NCBI GenBank assembly: GCA_900541175.1
Contig: UQIT01000014.1
Coordinates: 1 to 50,102, forward strand
From: an uncultured Collinsella sp.
GTDB taxonomy: Bacteria; Actinomycetota; Coriobacteriia; Coriobacteriales; Coriobacteriaceae
Length of the DNA: 50,102 nt
Reading direction: 5' to 3'
The notes under the pieces are model-generated. The model ran no database searches. It was not told the DNA's origin and saw only the letters and a list, made by a program, of their open reading frames with translations. This document shows positions 1 to 8,165 of the stretch, in pieces. The first letter of the stretch is position 1, and every line of letters starts with the position of its first letter. The translations under genes were made by a program, and so were the position numbers.

Positions 1-19
1 ATTGAAAATATTGCCAAAT

Positions 20-67
20 GGGGCCCCGCCGGGCCCCGGCCGGTCCGCCGTTCGGTAGAACGGCGGA
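20..67 (-). terminator. Probable terminator region of prfA
   Basis: Directly after the prfA stop is a perfect 9-bp stem (44-52 with 59-67, 6-nt loop). It is followed on the minus strand by a second GC-rich hairpin (GGGGCCC 20-26 with GGGCCCC 31-37) and an AT-rich stretch at 1-19. There is no clean U tract, so the terminator call is moderate. Confidence 0.5.
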
Positions 68-69
68 AC

Positions 70-1137
70 CTAAACGGCCTGCGCCAGCTTCTCGGCTCGC
101 TCGGCGGCGGCGAGTGCCTCGATGACGGTGCCGAGCTGATCGCCCAGAAGGACGCCGTTGTAGGTGGAGTTGAAACCGATGCGGTGATCGGTCACGCGGT
201 CCTGGGGCTGGTTGTAGGTACGGATCTTCTCGGAACGGTTGCCGTGGCCGATCTGGCTCTGGCGCTCGGCACCGAGCTCAGCCTGCTGCTTCTCGAGCTC
301 CATCTCGTACAGACGGGCGCGCAGCATCTGCATGCAGACTTCGCGGTTCTGAATCTGGGAGCGCTGTTCCTGCGACTGCACCACGGTGTTGGTGGGCAAG
401 TGGGTGATGCGCACGGCGGAGTAGGTAGTGTTAACGCACTGACCGCCAGGGCCGGAGGCGCAGTAGGTGTCGATGCGCAGGTCGGACTGGTTGATCTGGA
501 CGTCGATTTCCTCGGCCTCGGGAAGCACGGCGACAGTTGCCGTGGAGGTCTGGATACGACCCTGGGACTCGGTCTTGGGGACGCGCTGGACGCGGTGCAC
601 GCCGGACTCGAACTTCATGACGGAGTAAACGCGGTCGCCCTCGACCTTGAACTCAATGGACTTAAAGCCGCCAGCCTCGCTGGGGCTGGAATCGAGCACG
701 GTGGTCTTCCAGCCGCGCGACTCGCAAAAGCGCTGATACATCTTGTAGAGGTCGCCGGCGAAGATGGCCGCCTCGTCGCCACCGGCGGCGGAGCGAATCT
801 CGACGATGGTGTTCTTGTCGTCGTTGGGGTCGCTCGGGATGAGCATGTACTTGATGTCTTCCTCGAGTTGGGGAAGCTTGGCCTCGTTTTCGGAGATGTC
901 CATCTGGAGCATCTCCTTCTCATCGGCATCGGTGGTATCGTGCAGCATTTCCTTGGCAGCCTCGATGTCATCGAGCGCGCCGATGTACTCGCGCGAGGCG
1001 GCGATGAGGTCGGACTGGTGCGCGTACTCCTTGTTGAGACGCGTGAACTCCTTGATATCGGAGGCGACGGCCGGGTCGGAAAGCTTCTTCTCGAGCTCCT
1101 CGTAGGCCTTGATGATCTTTTCGAGCTTGTCGCGCAT
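70..1137 (-). CDS. prfA: Peptide chain release factor 1
   Basis: Cytoplasmic release factor that recognises UAA and UAG in the ribosomal A site and triggers peptidyl-tRNA hydrolysis. The 355-residue length is normal for RF1. The stop-codon-reading tripeptide PxT is present as PKT at residues 187-189, which separates RF1 from RF2 (SPF). The catalytic GGQ is at 231-233 in the context SGPGGQCVN; Cys follows Gln where many homologues have His or Ser. The N-terminal 100 residues are charged and helical, as expected for the domain bound by the PrmC/RF3 side. The ATG at 1137 is preceded by AAAGGAG at good spacing. The neighbour on the same strand is an M20 peptidase gene 249 bp upstream; no prmC or rpmE is adjacent in this window. 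Confidence 0.97.
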   Translation of the reverse strand: MRDKLEKIIKAYEELEKKLSDPAVASDIKEFTRLNKEYAHQSDLIAASREYIGALDDIEAAKEMLHDTTDADEKEMLQMDISENEAKLPQLEEDIKYMLIPSDPNDDKNTIVEIRSAAGGDEAAIFAGDLYKMYQRFCESRGWKTTVLDSSPSEAGGFKSIEFKVEGDRVYSVMKFESGVHRVQRVPKTESQGRIQTSTATVAVLPEAEEIDVQINQSDLRIDTYCASGPGGQCVNTTYSAVRITHLPTNTVVQSQEQRSQIQNREVCMQMLRARLYEMELEKQQAELGAERQSQIGHGNRSEKIRTYNQPQDRVTDHRIGFNSTYNGVLLGDQLGTVIEALAAAERAEKLAQAV

Positions 1138-1340
1138 GGCGGGACTCCTTTATATGCGTGAAGGTGAAAATCGGCAGAGTTGATGGGGCGCGGGGCACCG
1201 CTGCGGGGGTAAGCCCGGCTAGAACATGTCGATCTTCAGATACATGCGCATCCCTTCGCGTATGGGGTACATAGTTGCGGTCTAACCCATACATGATAGC
1301 GTGCGCAGGCAAACCTGCATATAACCCGCACGGAATGATT

Positions 1341-1369
1341 GGTGCAAACAAACCTGACCCCATTGCACC
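1341..1369 (-). terminator. Weak hairpin downstream of the M20 gene
   Basis: Inverted repeat GGTGCAA (1341-1347) and TTGCACC (1363-1369), 18 nt after the M20 peptidase stop. It is a 7-bp stem without a clear U tract. The rest of 1138-1386 holds the prfA leader and another imperfect repeat around ATGGGT/ACCCCAT (1261-1293); I see no strong promoter there. Confidence 0.3.
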
Positions 1370-1386
1370 AAGGGCTTGCTTTTTGG

Positions 1387-2802
1387 CTAGAGCGTTTGGA
1401 GCAGGGCGATGAGGAAGCGCACGCCCTGGAGGTAGGCGCGGCGGGTGATGCGCTCGTTGGTGCCGTGGACGCCGCGGTCGCACTCGTCATCGTCGACCAC
1501 AAAGGCCGAGAAGCGAATGCACTCGAAGCAAATGCGCTGGTAGTTGGCAGCGTCGGTCGCGCCGGTCACGGTCGAGGGGACAATCGCCAACGGCTCGGAT
1601 GATCCGTTTTCCTCCGTCCCCTTTGGATCACGGAAATAGCGGGCGGCGATGGCGCGAACGGCCTCGAGTCCCGGTCCACCAACGCGCGGGGACGGCGAAG
1701 GCTCGGAGCTGCCGGGGCCAAGTTCGACCTCCACACGTCCGGCAAGGCCCGCCGCGGCAACCGCCTCGCGGCAGCGCGCCACAACGTCGGCCACGCTCGT
1801 GCCCTCGAGCATGCGGAAGTTAATGTTGGCCCACATATCCTGCGGCATTACGTTGGCGCCGGTGCTGCCGCCCTCGATTTGGGTCGGTGCACAGGTGGTG
1901 GTCACGAGCGGATAGAGCTTCTTGCTGGCGAGGCACTCGCGCACGATGGTGTCCTTGTTGGAGGCAATCTCGTCGGCCGTGTAAAGCCCCAGCTCGACGA
2001 GCTGTGCGGCAAGCAGGTCCGTGACGCGCGTCGGCCACTCGATATCGCAGATTGCGGTGATGGCACGGCTCAGCACCTCGAGCGATGTGCCGCCGTAGGG
2101 GTTGGACGAATGCCCGCCCTCACTCTTCGTCTTGAGCACAATATCGGCGTAGCCCTTCTCGGCAAGGTCGGCATGCATAAGCCAGCCCTCGCCCGCGCCG
2201 TACTCGGCAGCTGAAACGATGCGGTAGTCACCCTCGTCGATCAGGTACTCAAGCTCAATGCCGCGCTCCTCGAGCGCGCGGCCGATGGCGCCTGCGCCGT
2301 ACTGCGTAGTCTCCTCGTCCTGGCCAAAGGCCAGGAGCAGCGTGCGCTCGTGCTGCCAACCGTGCGCCAGCGCATACTCAACCGCCTCGAGAATGCCTGC
2401 GACCTGGTCTTTCATATCGATGGCGCCGCGACCCCAAATGTAGGTGTCGTCTACATGCCCGCTAAAGGGGGCGTACGTCCAGTCGTCCTCGGTACCCGGC
2501 ACCACGGGGACCACGTCCATGTGACCCATGAGCACAACGGGCTTGAGTGCGGGGTCGGAGCCGGCAAGCGTCACCAGCAGCGAATGGTCGATAAGCTCGA
2601 CCTCGCCCGCCGCAAACACGCGCGGCCAGGCCTGCTGCATATAGGCGCGCAGGTCGTCGAAGGGCTGCCAGTCCACCGCCTCGGCATCCATGCTCGAAAT
2701 GGTCGGAAACGACAGCACACGGCCCAGGCGCTCGCATGCGCCGGCCTTGTCCAAATCGGCAAAATCATCCTCATGCGCAAAAAAGCGCCAAACCTCGGCC
2801 AT
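1387..2802 (-). CDS. M20/M25/M40 family metallopeptidase (carboxypeptidase-like)
   Basis: Predicted cytoplasmic di-zinc peptidase or amidohydrolase of 471 residues. All M20 landmarks are visible: HMDVVP (first metal His and Asp), WGRGAIDMKD (bridging Asp), the catalytic Glu pair in GQDEET, a metal Asp in TDAANY, and a C-terminal HGTNER (last metal His). The length and the WGRG.iDMKd form fit the CPS1/PM20D1-like carboxypeptidase branch and not the short DapE branch, but substrate cannot be read. A GTG or ATG further upstream would add 18 residues. The ATG at 2802 is preferred because AAAGGA lies just before it and the protein then begins MAEVWRFF. It is the last gene after the amino-acid ABC cluster on the same strand, separated by a terminator-like hairpin, so a role in peptide or acyl-amino-acid use is inferred. 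Confidence 0.88.
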   Translation of the reverse strand: MAEVWRFFAHEDDFADLDKAGACERLGRVLSFPTISSMDAEAVDWQPFDDLRAYMQQAWPRVFAAGEVELIDHSLLVTLAGSDPALKPVVLMGHMDVVPVVPGTEDDWTYAPFSGHVDDTYIWGRGAIDMKDQVAGILEAVEYALAHGWQHERTLLLAFGQDEETTQYGAGAIGRALEERGIELEYLIDEGDYRIVSAAEYGAGEGWLMHADLAEKGYADIVLKTKSEGGHSSNPYGGTSLEVLSRAITAICDIEWPTRVTDLLAAQLVELGLYTADEIASNKDTIVRECLASKKLYPLVTTTCAPTQIEGGSTGANVMPQDMWANINFRMLEGTSVADVVARCREAVAAAGLAGRVEVELGPGSSEPSPSPRVGGPGLEAVRAIAARYFRDPKGTEENGSSEPLAIVPSTVTGATDAANYQRICFECIRFSAFVVDDDECDRGVHGTNERITRRAYLQGVRFLIALLQTL

Positions 2803-2826
2803 GACATCCTTTCGATTGTGACGACA

Positions 2827-2851
2827 AGGGCCGCCCCACCGGAGCGGCCCT
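2827..2851 (-). terminator. Hairpin between the ABC cluster and the M20 gene
   Basis: A perfect 8-bp GC-rich stem (AGGGCCGC 2827-2834 with GCGGCCCT 2844-2851, 9-nt loop) sits 24 bp after the stop of the ABC ATPase gene. On the minus strand it is followed by TTGTCGTC, a poor U tract, so it may attenuate transcription more than stop it. Confidence 0.5.
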
Positions 2852-2874
2852 GCCACATAAGCGCTTGCGGTTGG

Positions 2875-3660
2875 TTATTTGTCCTCGAGATAACGCGAGA
2901 GGAACTCGCGGGTACGTTGGTGCTTGGGGTTGCCGAAGAGCTCGGCCGGCGCGGCATCCTCGAGCACCACGCCCTTGTCCATGAAGACCACGCGGTCGGA
3001 CACCGTGCGGGCAAAGGCCATCTCGTGCGTGACGACGACCATGGTCATGCCGTCGGCAGCGAGCTTGCGCATGACCTCGAGTACCTCGCCCACGATCTCG
3101 GGGTCGAGTGCGGAGGTCGGCTCGTCGAACAGCATGATCTGCGGGTTCATGCATAGGGCACGAGCGATGGCCACGCGCTGTTTTTGACCACCGGACAGGC
3201 GACCCACGGCGGCGTGCGCGAACTTCTCGAGCCCCACGCTCGCCAGATGCTCCAGCGCGACCTTCTCGGCCTCGGCCTTGCTCATCTTTTTGAGCGTGAC
3301 GGGCGCGAGCGTGCAGTTGTCGAGCACATCCATGTTGTTGAACAGGTTAAAGCCCTGGAACACCATGCCGATGTCCTCGCGCAGCTTGTTGATGTTGCAG
3401 CGCTCGGCCGTGAGGTCCTGGCCGTGGAACCAAATGTGGCCCGCGTCCGGAGTCTCGAGCAGGTTGAGGCAGCGCAGAAAGGTCGATTTGCCCGAGCCTG
3501 AGGCGCCGATAATGGTGACGACCTCGCCGGGGTTAACGGACAGGTCGATGCCCTTGAGCACCTCGAGCGAGCCGAAGCTCTTGCGCAGGCCCTCGACGCG
3601 GATGAGCGGCTCATTGGTCTGTGCGGCGGCCGCGGTGCCGGTAGTGGCGGTATCTGCCAT
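2875..3660 (-). CDS. Amino-acid ABC transporter ATP-binding protein (GlnQ/HisP type)
   Basis: ATPase subunit of a polar-amino-acid importer, acting on the inner face of the membrane. In the 261-residue product the Walker A is GASGSGKS, the signature is LSGGQKQRVAIARAL, Walker B with catalytic Glu is MLFDEPTSALDPE, and the switch His is in VVVTHEMAF. This combination is typical of the PAAT ATPases. The ATG at 3660 has GAGGAG upstream; a longer reading frame would add 25 residues that overlap the permease gene and lack a ribosome site. The first 20 residues are a low-complexity Ala/Thr stretch before the conserved fold. It is the third gene of a solute-binding protein, permease, ATPase operon and starts 22 bp after the permease stop. 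Confidence 0.95.
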   Translation of the reverse strand: MADTATTGTAAAAQTNEPLIRVEGLRKSFGSLEVLKGIDLSVNPGEVVTIIGASGSGKSTFLRCLNLLETPDAGHIWFHGQDLTAERCNINKLREDIGMVFQGFNLFNNMDVLDNCTLAPVTLKKMSKAEAEKVALEHLASVGLEKFAHAAVGRLSGGQKQRVAIARALCMNPQIMLFDEPTSALDPEIVGEVLEVMRKLAADGMTMVVVTHEMAFARTVSDRVVFMDKGVVLEDAAPAELFGNPKHQRTREFLSRYLEDK

Positions 3661-3682
3661 GATGATTCTCCTCGTCTTGAGC

Positions 3683-4831
3683 CTAGTTGGAGCTGGGCAG
3701 CGTGACCGGAGCCTCGGCGCCGAGCTTTTTGCCAAAGGCCTCGAGCAGGCGGCTCGCCACGAGCGTCAGGATCAGGTAGACCACGAGCGCCACGCAGTAG
3801 ACCTCCATCTGGCGGTAGTACACGCCGGCGACGGTGGTGGTGGCGTACATGAGGTCAAACACGCCGATAACCGAGAGCACCGACGAATCCTTGATGTTGA
3901 TGATGAGCTCGTTGGTGAGCGCCGGAATCGCGTTTTTAATGCCCTGGGGGAACACGACTTTGCGCATGGCTTGCCACTGCGACAGGCCCAGCGAGCGTGC
4001 TGCCTCGGCCTGGCCGGGATCGATGGACTCGATGCCGCCGCGCAGGACCTCCATCATGTAGGCGGTGGAGTTGAGCGAGATGGTGACGAGGCCGGCGGTG
4101 AAGGTGCTCCAGATCTGGTTGGCCTGGGCGGTCTCGAAGCCCATGCCGCGCAAAACGGTGAAGCCCGCGTAATAGATGAGCAGGCCCTGGACCATCATGG
4201 GCGTGCCGCGCACGATGGTGGAGTAGATGGTCGCAAAGCCGCGGCCGATACTCTTAAAGAAGCGCACCAGGTCGTTATCCACGCGGTCGAAGGTCTGAAT
4301 ACGCAGGAACACAAAGAGCAGTGCCAGGAAGAATGCGATGACGGTGCCGAAGGTGGCAAGCGCGATGGTGATCTCGATACCGCGAATGAAGAAGTCGCCG
4401 CTCTTGTAGGTCATGTAGACCAGGCTCGACAAAAAGTCGCTGGGGTTGGAATCCGAGACAATGCTCACCTGCACCAGGTCGATAAACGACATGACGCAGC
4501 GGTCGATAAAGAAAACTGCCGCGATGGCGACCACGACGTAGCTGCCTAAACGTGCTCCACGACGGAAACGCTCGGATGCGAACGGCGACTTTTCGCGATA
4601 GTCGCTCCAGTGCATAAGCTTGGTGACCAGCGCCGCCGCCGACACGACGAGCCACGCCCACAGGATTGCCCAAAGGCAATCTTGAAACACGCCCGTGGGA
4701 GCCAAGAAGCTCAGCGGTGTGGGGTTGCGCTGGCTAAACGCCAGGCCGAGCGCCGCGATAACGCTCGTGCCCAGGTACACATAACGGTGGTCGGCCTTGA
4801 TAAAGGAGGCCAGACGATTGATGGTTTTCAT
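3683..4831 (-). CDS. Amino-acid ABC transporter permease
   Basis: Integral membrane subunit of the polar-amino-acid importer. The 382-residue protein has an N-terminal extension with about three hydrophobic segments (residues about 15-35, 45-70, 90-115), then the PAAT permease core. The core begins near FFIRGIEITIALATFGTVIAF and includes the EAARSLGLSQWQAMRKVVFPQG loop (EAA motif that docks the ATPase). The extension makes it longer than the usual 215-250-residue PAAT permease, a form also seen in other actinobacterial and clostridial transporters. The ATG at 4831 follows the solute-binding-protein stop by 9 bp, so translation is probably coupled. Substrate is unknown; His, Glu/Gln, Arg or cystine are the usual choices in this family. 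Confidence 0.93.
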   Translation of the reverse strand: MKTINRLASFIKADHRYVYLGTSVIAALGLAFSQRNPTPLSFLAPTGVFQDCLWAILWAWLVVSAAALVTKLMHWSDYREKSPFASERFRRGARLGSYVVVAIAAVFFIDRCVMSFIDLVQVSIVSDSNPSDFLSSLVYMTYKSGDFFIRGIEITIALATFGTVIAFFLALLFVFLRIQTFDRVDNDLVRFFKSIGRGFATIYSTIVRGTPMMVQGLLIYYAGFTVLRGMGFETAQANQIWSTFTAGLVTISLNSTAYMMEVLRGGIESIDPGQAEAARSLGLSQWQAMRKVVFPQGIKNAIPALTNELIINIKDSSVLSVIGVFDLMYATTTVAGVYYRQMEVYCVALVVYLILTLVASRLLEAFGKKLGAEAPVTLPSSN

Positions 4832-4840
4832 GCTGCCTCC

Positions 4841-5767
4841 CTATGCCGGCTGACGATCGAGGCACGCGTCCCACATTTGGTCGCGTTCCTCTTGGCTAAT
4901 GCCCTTGAGTGTCTTGTCGATGAGCTTAAGGAGCTTGTCCGAGCCCTTGCGGCAGCCGACGTTTGCCGCGACCTCCTGCTTAAAGCCCTCGCCCTCGGCA
5001 AAATGAATGGGGACAATGCCCGGGTTTTTGGCCATATAGCCCTTCTCGTTCTCGGTGTTGTAGGTCACGGCGTCACAGGTGCCCTGCAGCAGGTTCGAGA
5101 ACACCGTGGGGACGGAGTCGACCGGGTTTTTGTGCACAACGCCCGGAATCTCGTCGATGACGGTATCGAGCATGGTGTCCTTTTGGCCAAGGACCGTAGC
5201 GCCACTAAAGTCGCTGAGCTTGGTGGCGTTTTGGTAGGGGGAACCCTCTTTTACAAACAGGCCAAAGTAGCCAATGAAGTACGGGTCGGAGAAGCCGACC
5301 GACTCCTCACGCTCGGGCGTGGCGCTCATACCGGCGATGATGAGGTCGATCTGGCCGTTGTTGAGCGAATCGATGAGACCCGAGAAGCTCTGTTTGACGG
5401 CAACGGGCTCGCCGCCGAGGGCCTTGCAGACGATCTTGGCGATTTGCACGTCGTAGCCATCGGCATAGGCGCCCTGCACGTTGTCGATGGGGATGGTGTA
5501 CTCGCTGGCCTCGGAGACCTGCCAGTTGTACGGGGCGTAGGCTGCCTCCATACCGATGCGGATCTTGTCCTTGCCGATCACGGAATCGGACAGGTCGTCG
5601 CGACCGCCGCCCGTCGTGGGCTGAACTACTTCCAGCGTGGAGGGGCGCTGGCAACCGGCAAGTGTGCCGGCGACGACAGAAGCGCTCGCAGCGAGAGCGC
5701 TACCCAAAAAGATGCGACGGCTGCATATCGGCTGGGTATGCGCGCCGCATTGATGGGGAGAATGCAT
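4841..5767 (-). CDS. Amino-acid ABC transporter substrate-binding lipoprotein (family 3)
   Basis: Extracytoplasmic receptor of the adjacent importer, 308 residues. The N-terminus carries SRRIFLGSA (twin Arg at 17-18), a hydrophobic stretch and the lipobox LAGC with the lipidated Cys at about residue 39. It may therefore be exported folded through Tat, although Sec is also possible. The mature part shows family-3 features: IRIGMEAAYAPYNW at the start of lobe 1, QIDLIIAGMSATPERE in the hinge region and VGCRKGSDKLLKLIDKTL near the end. The ATG at 5767 has an AGGGAAGG ribosome site; the longer frame would put about 24 residues before the signal. It is the first gene of the operon, and its 260-bp upstream region contains the nested-hairpin repeat at 5881-6016. 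Confidence 0.93.
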   Translation of the reverse strand: MHSPHQCGAHTQPICSRRIFLGSALAASASVVAGTLAGCQRPSTLEVVQPTTGGGRDDLSDSVIGKDKIRIGMEAAYAPYNWQVSEASEYTIPIDNVQGAYADGYDVQIAKIVCKALGGEPVAVKQSFSGLIDSLNNGQIDLIIAGMSATPEREESVGFSDPYFIGYFGLFVKEGSPYQNATKLSDFSGATVLGQKDTMLDTVIDEIPGVVHKNPVDSVPTVFSNLLQGTCDAVTYNTENEKGYMAKNPGIVPIHFAEGEGFKQEVAANVGCRKGSDKLLKLIDKTLKGISQEERDQMWDACLDRQPA

Positions 5768-5880
5768 AATCTGCCTTCCCTGTTGAATCGTATGCTGACG
5801 ACTTAACAGGATATACGCCAGCGACCAGCGGCGCAGCACAAGCTCGAAAAATTAATAGACACACGGTAGTCATTGGGGAC

Positions 5881-6016
5881 GTCGATGTTTTGGCAATGCC
5901 GGCGAGCGACGTCCAGAGCGAACAAGTGGCATGAAAAAGGCAAGGCATGACCAGAAGGTCTATGCCTTGCCTTATGAATGACAAATTATCGCTCTGGACG
6001 GCGCGCGGCATCGACC
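5881..6016. repeat. Nested-hairpin dispersed element, copy 1
   Basis: The element starts with GATGTTTTGGC. It has an outer 11-bp stem (5910-5920 with 5990-6000) and an inner 16-bp stem (5937-5952 with 5957-5973). Copy 2 lies at 11442-11578 with the same order of parts, and a truncated copy at 47596-47631. Between copies the outer stem changes on both sides (GTCC/GGAC here, GCC/GGC there). The inner hairpin carries GGCATGACC and GGTCTATGCC, found also at 15970-15994. It lies between the lipoprotein gene and the epimerase gene; the start at 5870 also carries ATTGGGGACGT, a motif of the hairpin at 11286. Confidence 0.7.
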
Positions 6017-6030
6017 GAGCGGCGGAACCT

Positions 6031-6924
6031 CTAGAGCAAGGTGACGCTAAAGCTGCGTTTATCGGTAGCGCCGGGGGCCAGGGTGATGGTGTTGGCCTTG
6101 TGCTCAAAGACATCGTCCTCGGTGTCCATGGTGGTGTGACCGGTCCAGGGCTCGAGCGCCACAAACGGAGCGTCGTTGGCGGCAGACCACACGCCAATGT
6201 ACTTAAAGCCCTCAAAGTCGATCTTGACGCCGTGGCCCGACTTGCGACCGCGCAGCGTAAGCGTGGAGCCCGGGGTATCGGTGAACATGATGGCATCGTT
6301 ATCGAAGCTGCGATGCGTGATGGGCAGCACGTCCGAGTTATTGGGAGCCTTGTAGCTGCCCTCGAACGTCATAAGACCGTCGGGCGTGATGATGGGAGCC
6401 TCGTTAGTCCAAGCCTCGGTAAACGCCAGCTCGTAATCCTCGAATGCCTCGTCCTCGGCACCGGGAGCCGGTACGTTAAACGCGGGGTGGCCGCCCACCG
6501 AGAACGGCAGGTCCACGTCGCCGGTATTGGTGACGGCAAAGGTCTGGGTAAGCGTGGCGTCACCAGTCAGGGCATAGGTCATGTTGAGCTTAAAGTGGAA
6601 CGGAAAGGCCTTGAGCGACTCGGGCGTATCGGTGATCTCGTACGTTACCGAGGAGCCGTCCTCCGAAACCTCGACTAGCTTGTGCTCGACGATGCGCGCG
6701 AGGCCGTGGCGCGGCATCTCGCAGGTGCCAGCCGCAGACGTTGCCGTGTTGTTGCGCAGTGAGCCCACGATGGGGAACAGAATGGGCGCGTGCTTACCCC
6801 AAAAGGCGGGGTCGCCCTGCCACAGATACTCGTTGCCGTTGAGAGCAAGGCTCGTGAGCTGGGCGCCCATGGAATCGATGGCCGCGGTGAGGCCGCCGCG
6901 CTTGATGGTAGTGACGGTAGACAT
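6031..6924 (-). CDS. Aldose 1-epimerase family protein (LacX-like)
   Basis: Predicted cytoplasmic sugar mutarotase-like beta-sandwich protein of 297 residues. Family signs are the N-terminal AAIDSMGAQLTSLALNGNEYLWQGDPAFWGKHAPILFP block, the RHGLAR segment, VGGHPAFNVP (catalytic-site His) and the C-terminal VALEPWTGH with the conserved Glu. These match the LacX branch of galactose mutarotase-like enzymes. The true substrate in this branch is generally unassigned; hexose or hexose-phosphate anomers are likely. The ATG at 6924 has GGAGGA at ideal spacing; an in-frame ATG 24 bp upstream lacks one. It is monocistronic here, with a hairpin (6966-6987) separating it from the gene upstream. Confidence 0.88.
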   Translation of the reverse strand: MSTVTTIKRGGLTAAIDSMGAQLTSLALNGNEYLWQGDPAFWGKHAPILFPIVGSLRNNTATSAAGTCEMPRHGLARIVEHKLVEVSEDGSSVTYEITDTPESLKAFPFHFKLNMTYALTGDATLTQTFAVTNTGDVDLPFSVGGHPAFNVPAPGAEDEAFEDYELAFTEAWTNEAPIITPDGLMTFEGSYKAPNNSDVLPITHRSFDNDAIMFTDTPGSTLTLRGRKSGHGVKIDFEGFKYIGVWSAANDAPFVALEPWTGHTTMDTEDDVFEHKANTITLAPGATDKRSFSVTLL

Positions 6925-6965
6925 GCTACTTCCTCCAAAAGTAAACAATAGTGTCGAGGGCTATT

Positions 6966-6987
6966 GTCCCACTCTTGGCGGTGGGAC
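6966..6987 (-). terminator. Hairpin after the one-TM protein gene
   Basis: Perfect 7-bp stem GTCCCAC (6966-6972) with GTGGGAC (6981-6987), 8-nt loop, 50 bp after the stop of the gene at 7038-7904 and upstream of the epimerase gene. It has no U tract. Confidence 0.45.
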
Positions 6988-7037
6988 GGGACGGCAGGCG
7001 ATTATTGAGTAGCCATAGCGGAATGAGCGGCGAGCGC

Positions 7038-7904
7038 CTACTGGGTATCTACGTAAAGGTCGAACCCGCCCTGCGGTGTGGTGTCGACCGTGTCGGGCGC
7101 CTGTGAGTTAAAGTTCACGGGAACCATGCGCTTTGAGGCGCGGAAGCGCGTGCCGTCGGTGGCGACGGGCGGTTCATCGACCGTGAGCTCGTAGTCGCCA
7201 GGCTTGAGCTCGATGCCGTCACCAGCGGAATTGACGTATTGATACTCGTCAATCGTCTGCCCTTTGAGCGTGCGCCCCACGATGTGGATGAGCATTTGGC
7301 TGTCGCCGCGCGCGGTGTCCCACGTCGCGCCGTCCTTGACCTCGACCGACACATGTACCGAGCGCGTGCGGCCGAGCGATTGCTCGACAGACATCTCGAC
7401 CTTGGCGGCGTCTTTTCGCTGCTGCTCGACATGGCTCCAGACGTTTCCAATTACCGAGCAGGCGATTACGCCGGCCATAAAGGCGATAAGGATGGGGCCG
7501 AGCGGCGAGCGGCGTCCTGCATCTTCCTCGCGAGACAGATTGGGGCGACGTGTGGGTGCGGGCGCCTGAGCGCCCTGCGAGGGCACGTCGAGAATGCTGA
7601 AGGATGCCGTGCTGTCGGGATCGATAGTGTGGCGCGGCTGTGGGGTCTTTGCCGGCGAGATCGACATGTCGGCTGGCTCGCCGAGCGTGGCCGTAGCGTC
7701 GGCCTTGGCCTCGTCTGCCTCGGCCTGGGCCCAAGCTTGTTCGAAGGTCAGGGGCTCGACGGGGTCGAGGGCGGCGTCCGAGTCGGCGGCGGCGTTGCCG
7801 GTCTCGTCCTCGTCGCTCGACACGTCACGCGGCGCGGGCTCGTCCCACCCCTCGTCCGGAGCCTCACCCTCGCTATACCACCATTCAAAGTTATCGATAT
7901 CCAT
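7038..7904 (-). CDS. Uncharacterised single-TM protein with acidic cytoplasmic N-terminus
   Basis: I do not recognise a family. The 288 residues divide into three parts: an acidic, Ala/Asp/Glu-rich N-terminal region (1-about 120) with little predicted order, one membrane segment around GPILIAFMAGVIACSVIGNVW (about 134-154), and an extracytoplasmic domain of about 130 residues that starts with a basic/polar helix and continues as beta-rich sequence ending GGFDLYVDTQ. The extracytoplasmic part has a KPGDYELTVDEPPVATDGTRFRA segment reminiscent of small beta-sandwich surface domains. The topology (acidic tail inside, small domain outside) is common for actinobacterial envelope proteins. The start at 7904 has only a GC-rich GGGGCG upstream, so the N-terminus is less certain. 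It is monocistronic by position. Confidence 0.72.
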   Translation of the reverse strand: MDIDNFEWWYSEGEAPDEGWDEPAPRDVSSDEDETGNAAADSDAALDPVEPLTFEQAWAQAEADEAKADATATLGEPADMSISPAKTPQPRHTIDPDSTASFSILDVPSQGAQAPAPTRRPNLSREEDAGRRSPLGPILIAFMAGVIACSVIGNVWSHVEQQRKDAAKVEMSVEQSLGRTRSVHVSVEVKDGATWDTARGDSQMLIHIVGRTLKGQTIDEYQYVNSAGDGIELKPGDYELTVDEPPVATDGTRFRASKRMVPVNFNSQAPDTVDTTPQGGFDLYVDTQ

Positions 7905-7992
7905 ACGGGGCGCCCCTTAGGCCTCGCAAATAAACACTCGCTAGTCTTATACCCCCAGACGACACCGAAGCTCACCCGCGCCGGACACGAAA

Positions 7993-8053
7993 ACCGTCAC
8001 AACATTCGACGCTTTTCCTCGTTTTCGAGATTTTCATCGAATGTTGTGATGGT
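7993..8053. repeat. Palindromic element upstream of the MFS gene
   Basis: A 17-bp inverted repeat (7993-8009 with 8037-8053, one mismatch) built around TCACAACATTCGA, with a 27-nt AT-richer loop. It lies between divergent genes and may act as a bidirectional structural or regulatory site. Confidence 0.65.
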
Positions 8054-8075
8054 TTGGGCGACTGGCCGGCAGCGC

Positions 8076-8108
8076 AATGTGACAAAGGGACTGCCCCTTT
8101 GTCACATT
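8076..8108. repeat. GTGACAAAGGG palindrome, copy A
   Basis: Perfect 14-bp stem (8076-8089 with 8095-8108) around the core AAAGGGACTGCCCCTTT. Related copies are at 20646-20678, 31527-31575 and 34026-34056, always intergenic. It ends 57 bp before the MFS start codon. Confidence 0.8.
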
Positions 8109-8165
8109 CTGTTAGAGTTGCAGGGATTGAATCCCGCTTATCAATGCGACATTGGAGTGACAACC

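Noticed and set aside
5881..6016. Naming the nested-hairpin element as the Collinsella-1 RNA
   Set aside because: I cannot recall its consensus well enough to claim a match; an Rfam search would decide.
7239..8165. N-terminal extension of the MFS protein by over 300 residues
   Set aside because: The extension is antisense to another gene and crosses two palindromes; TTG at 8166 has a ribosome site.
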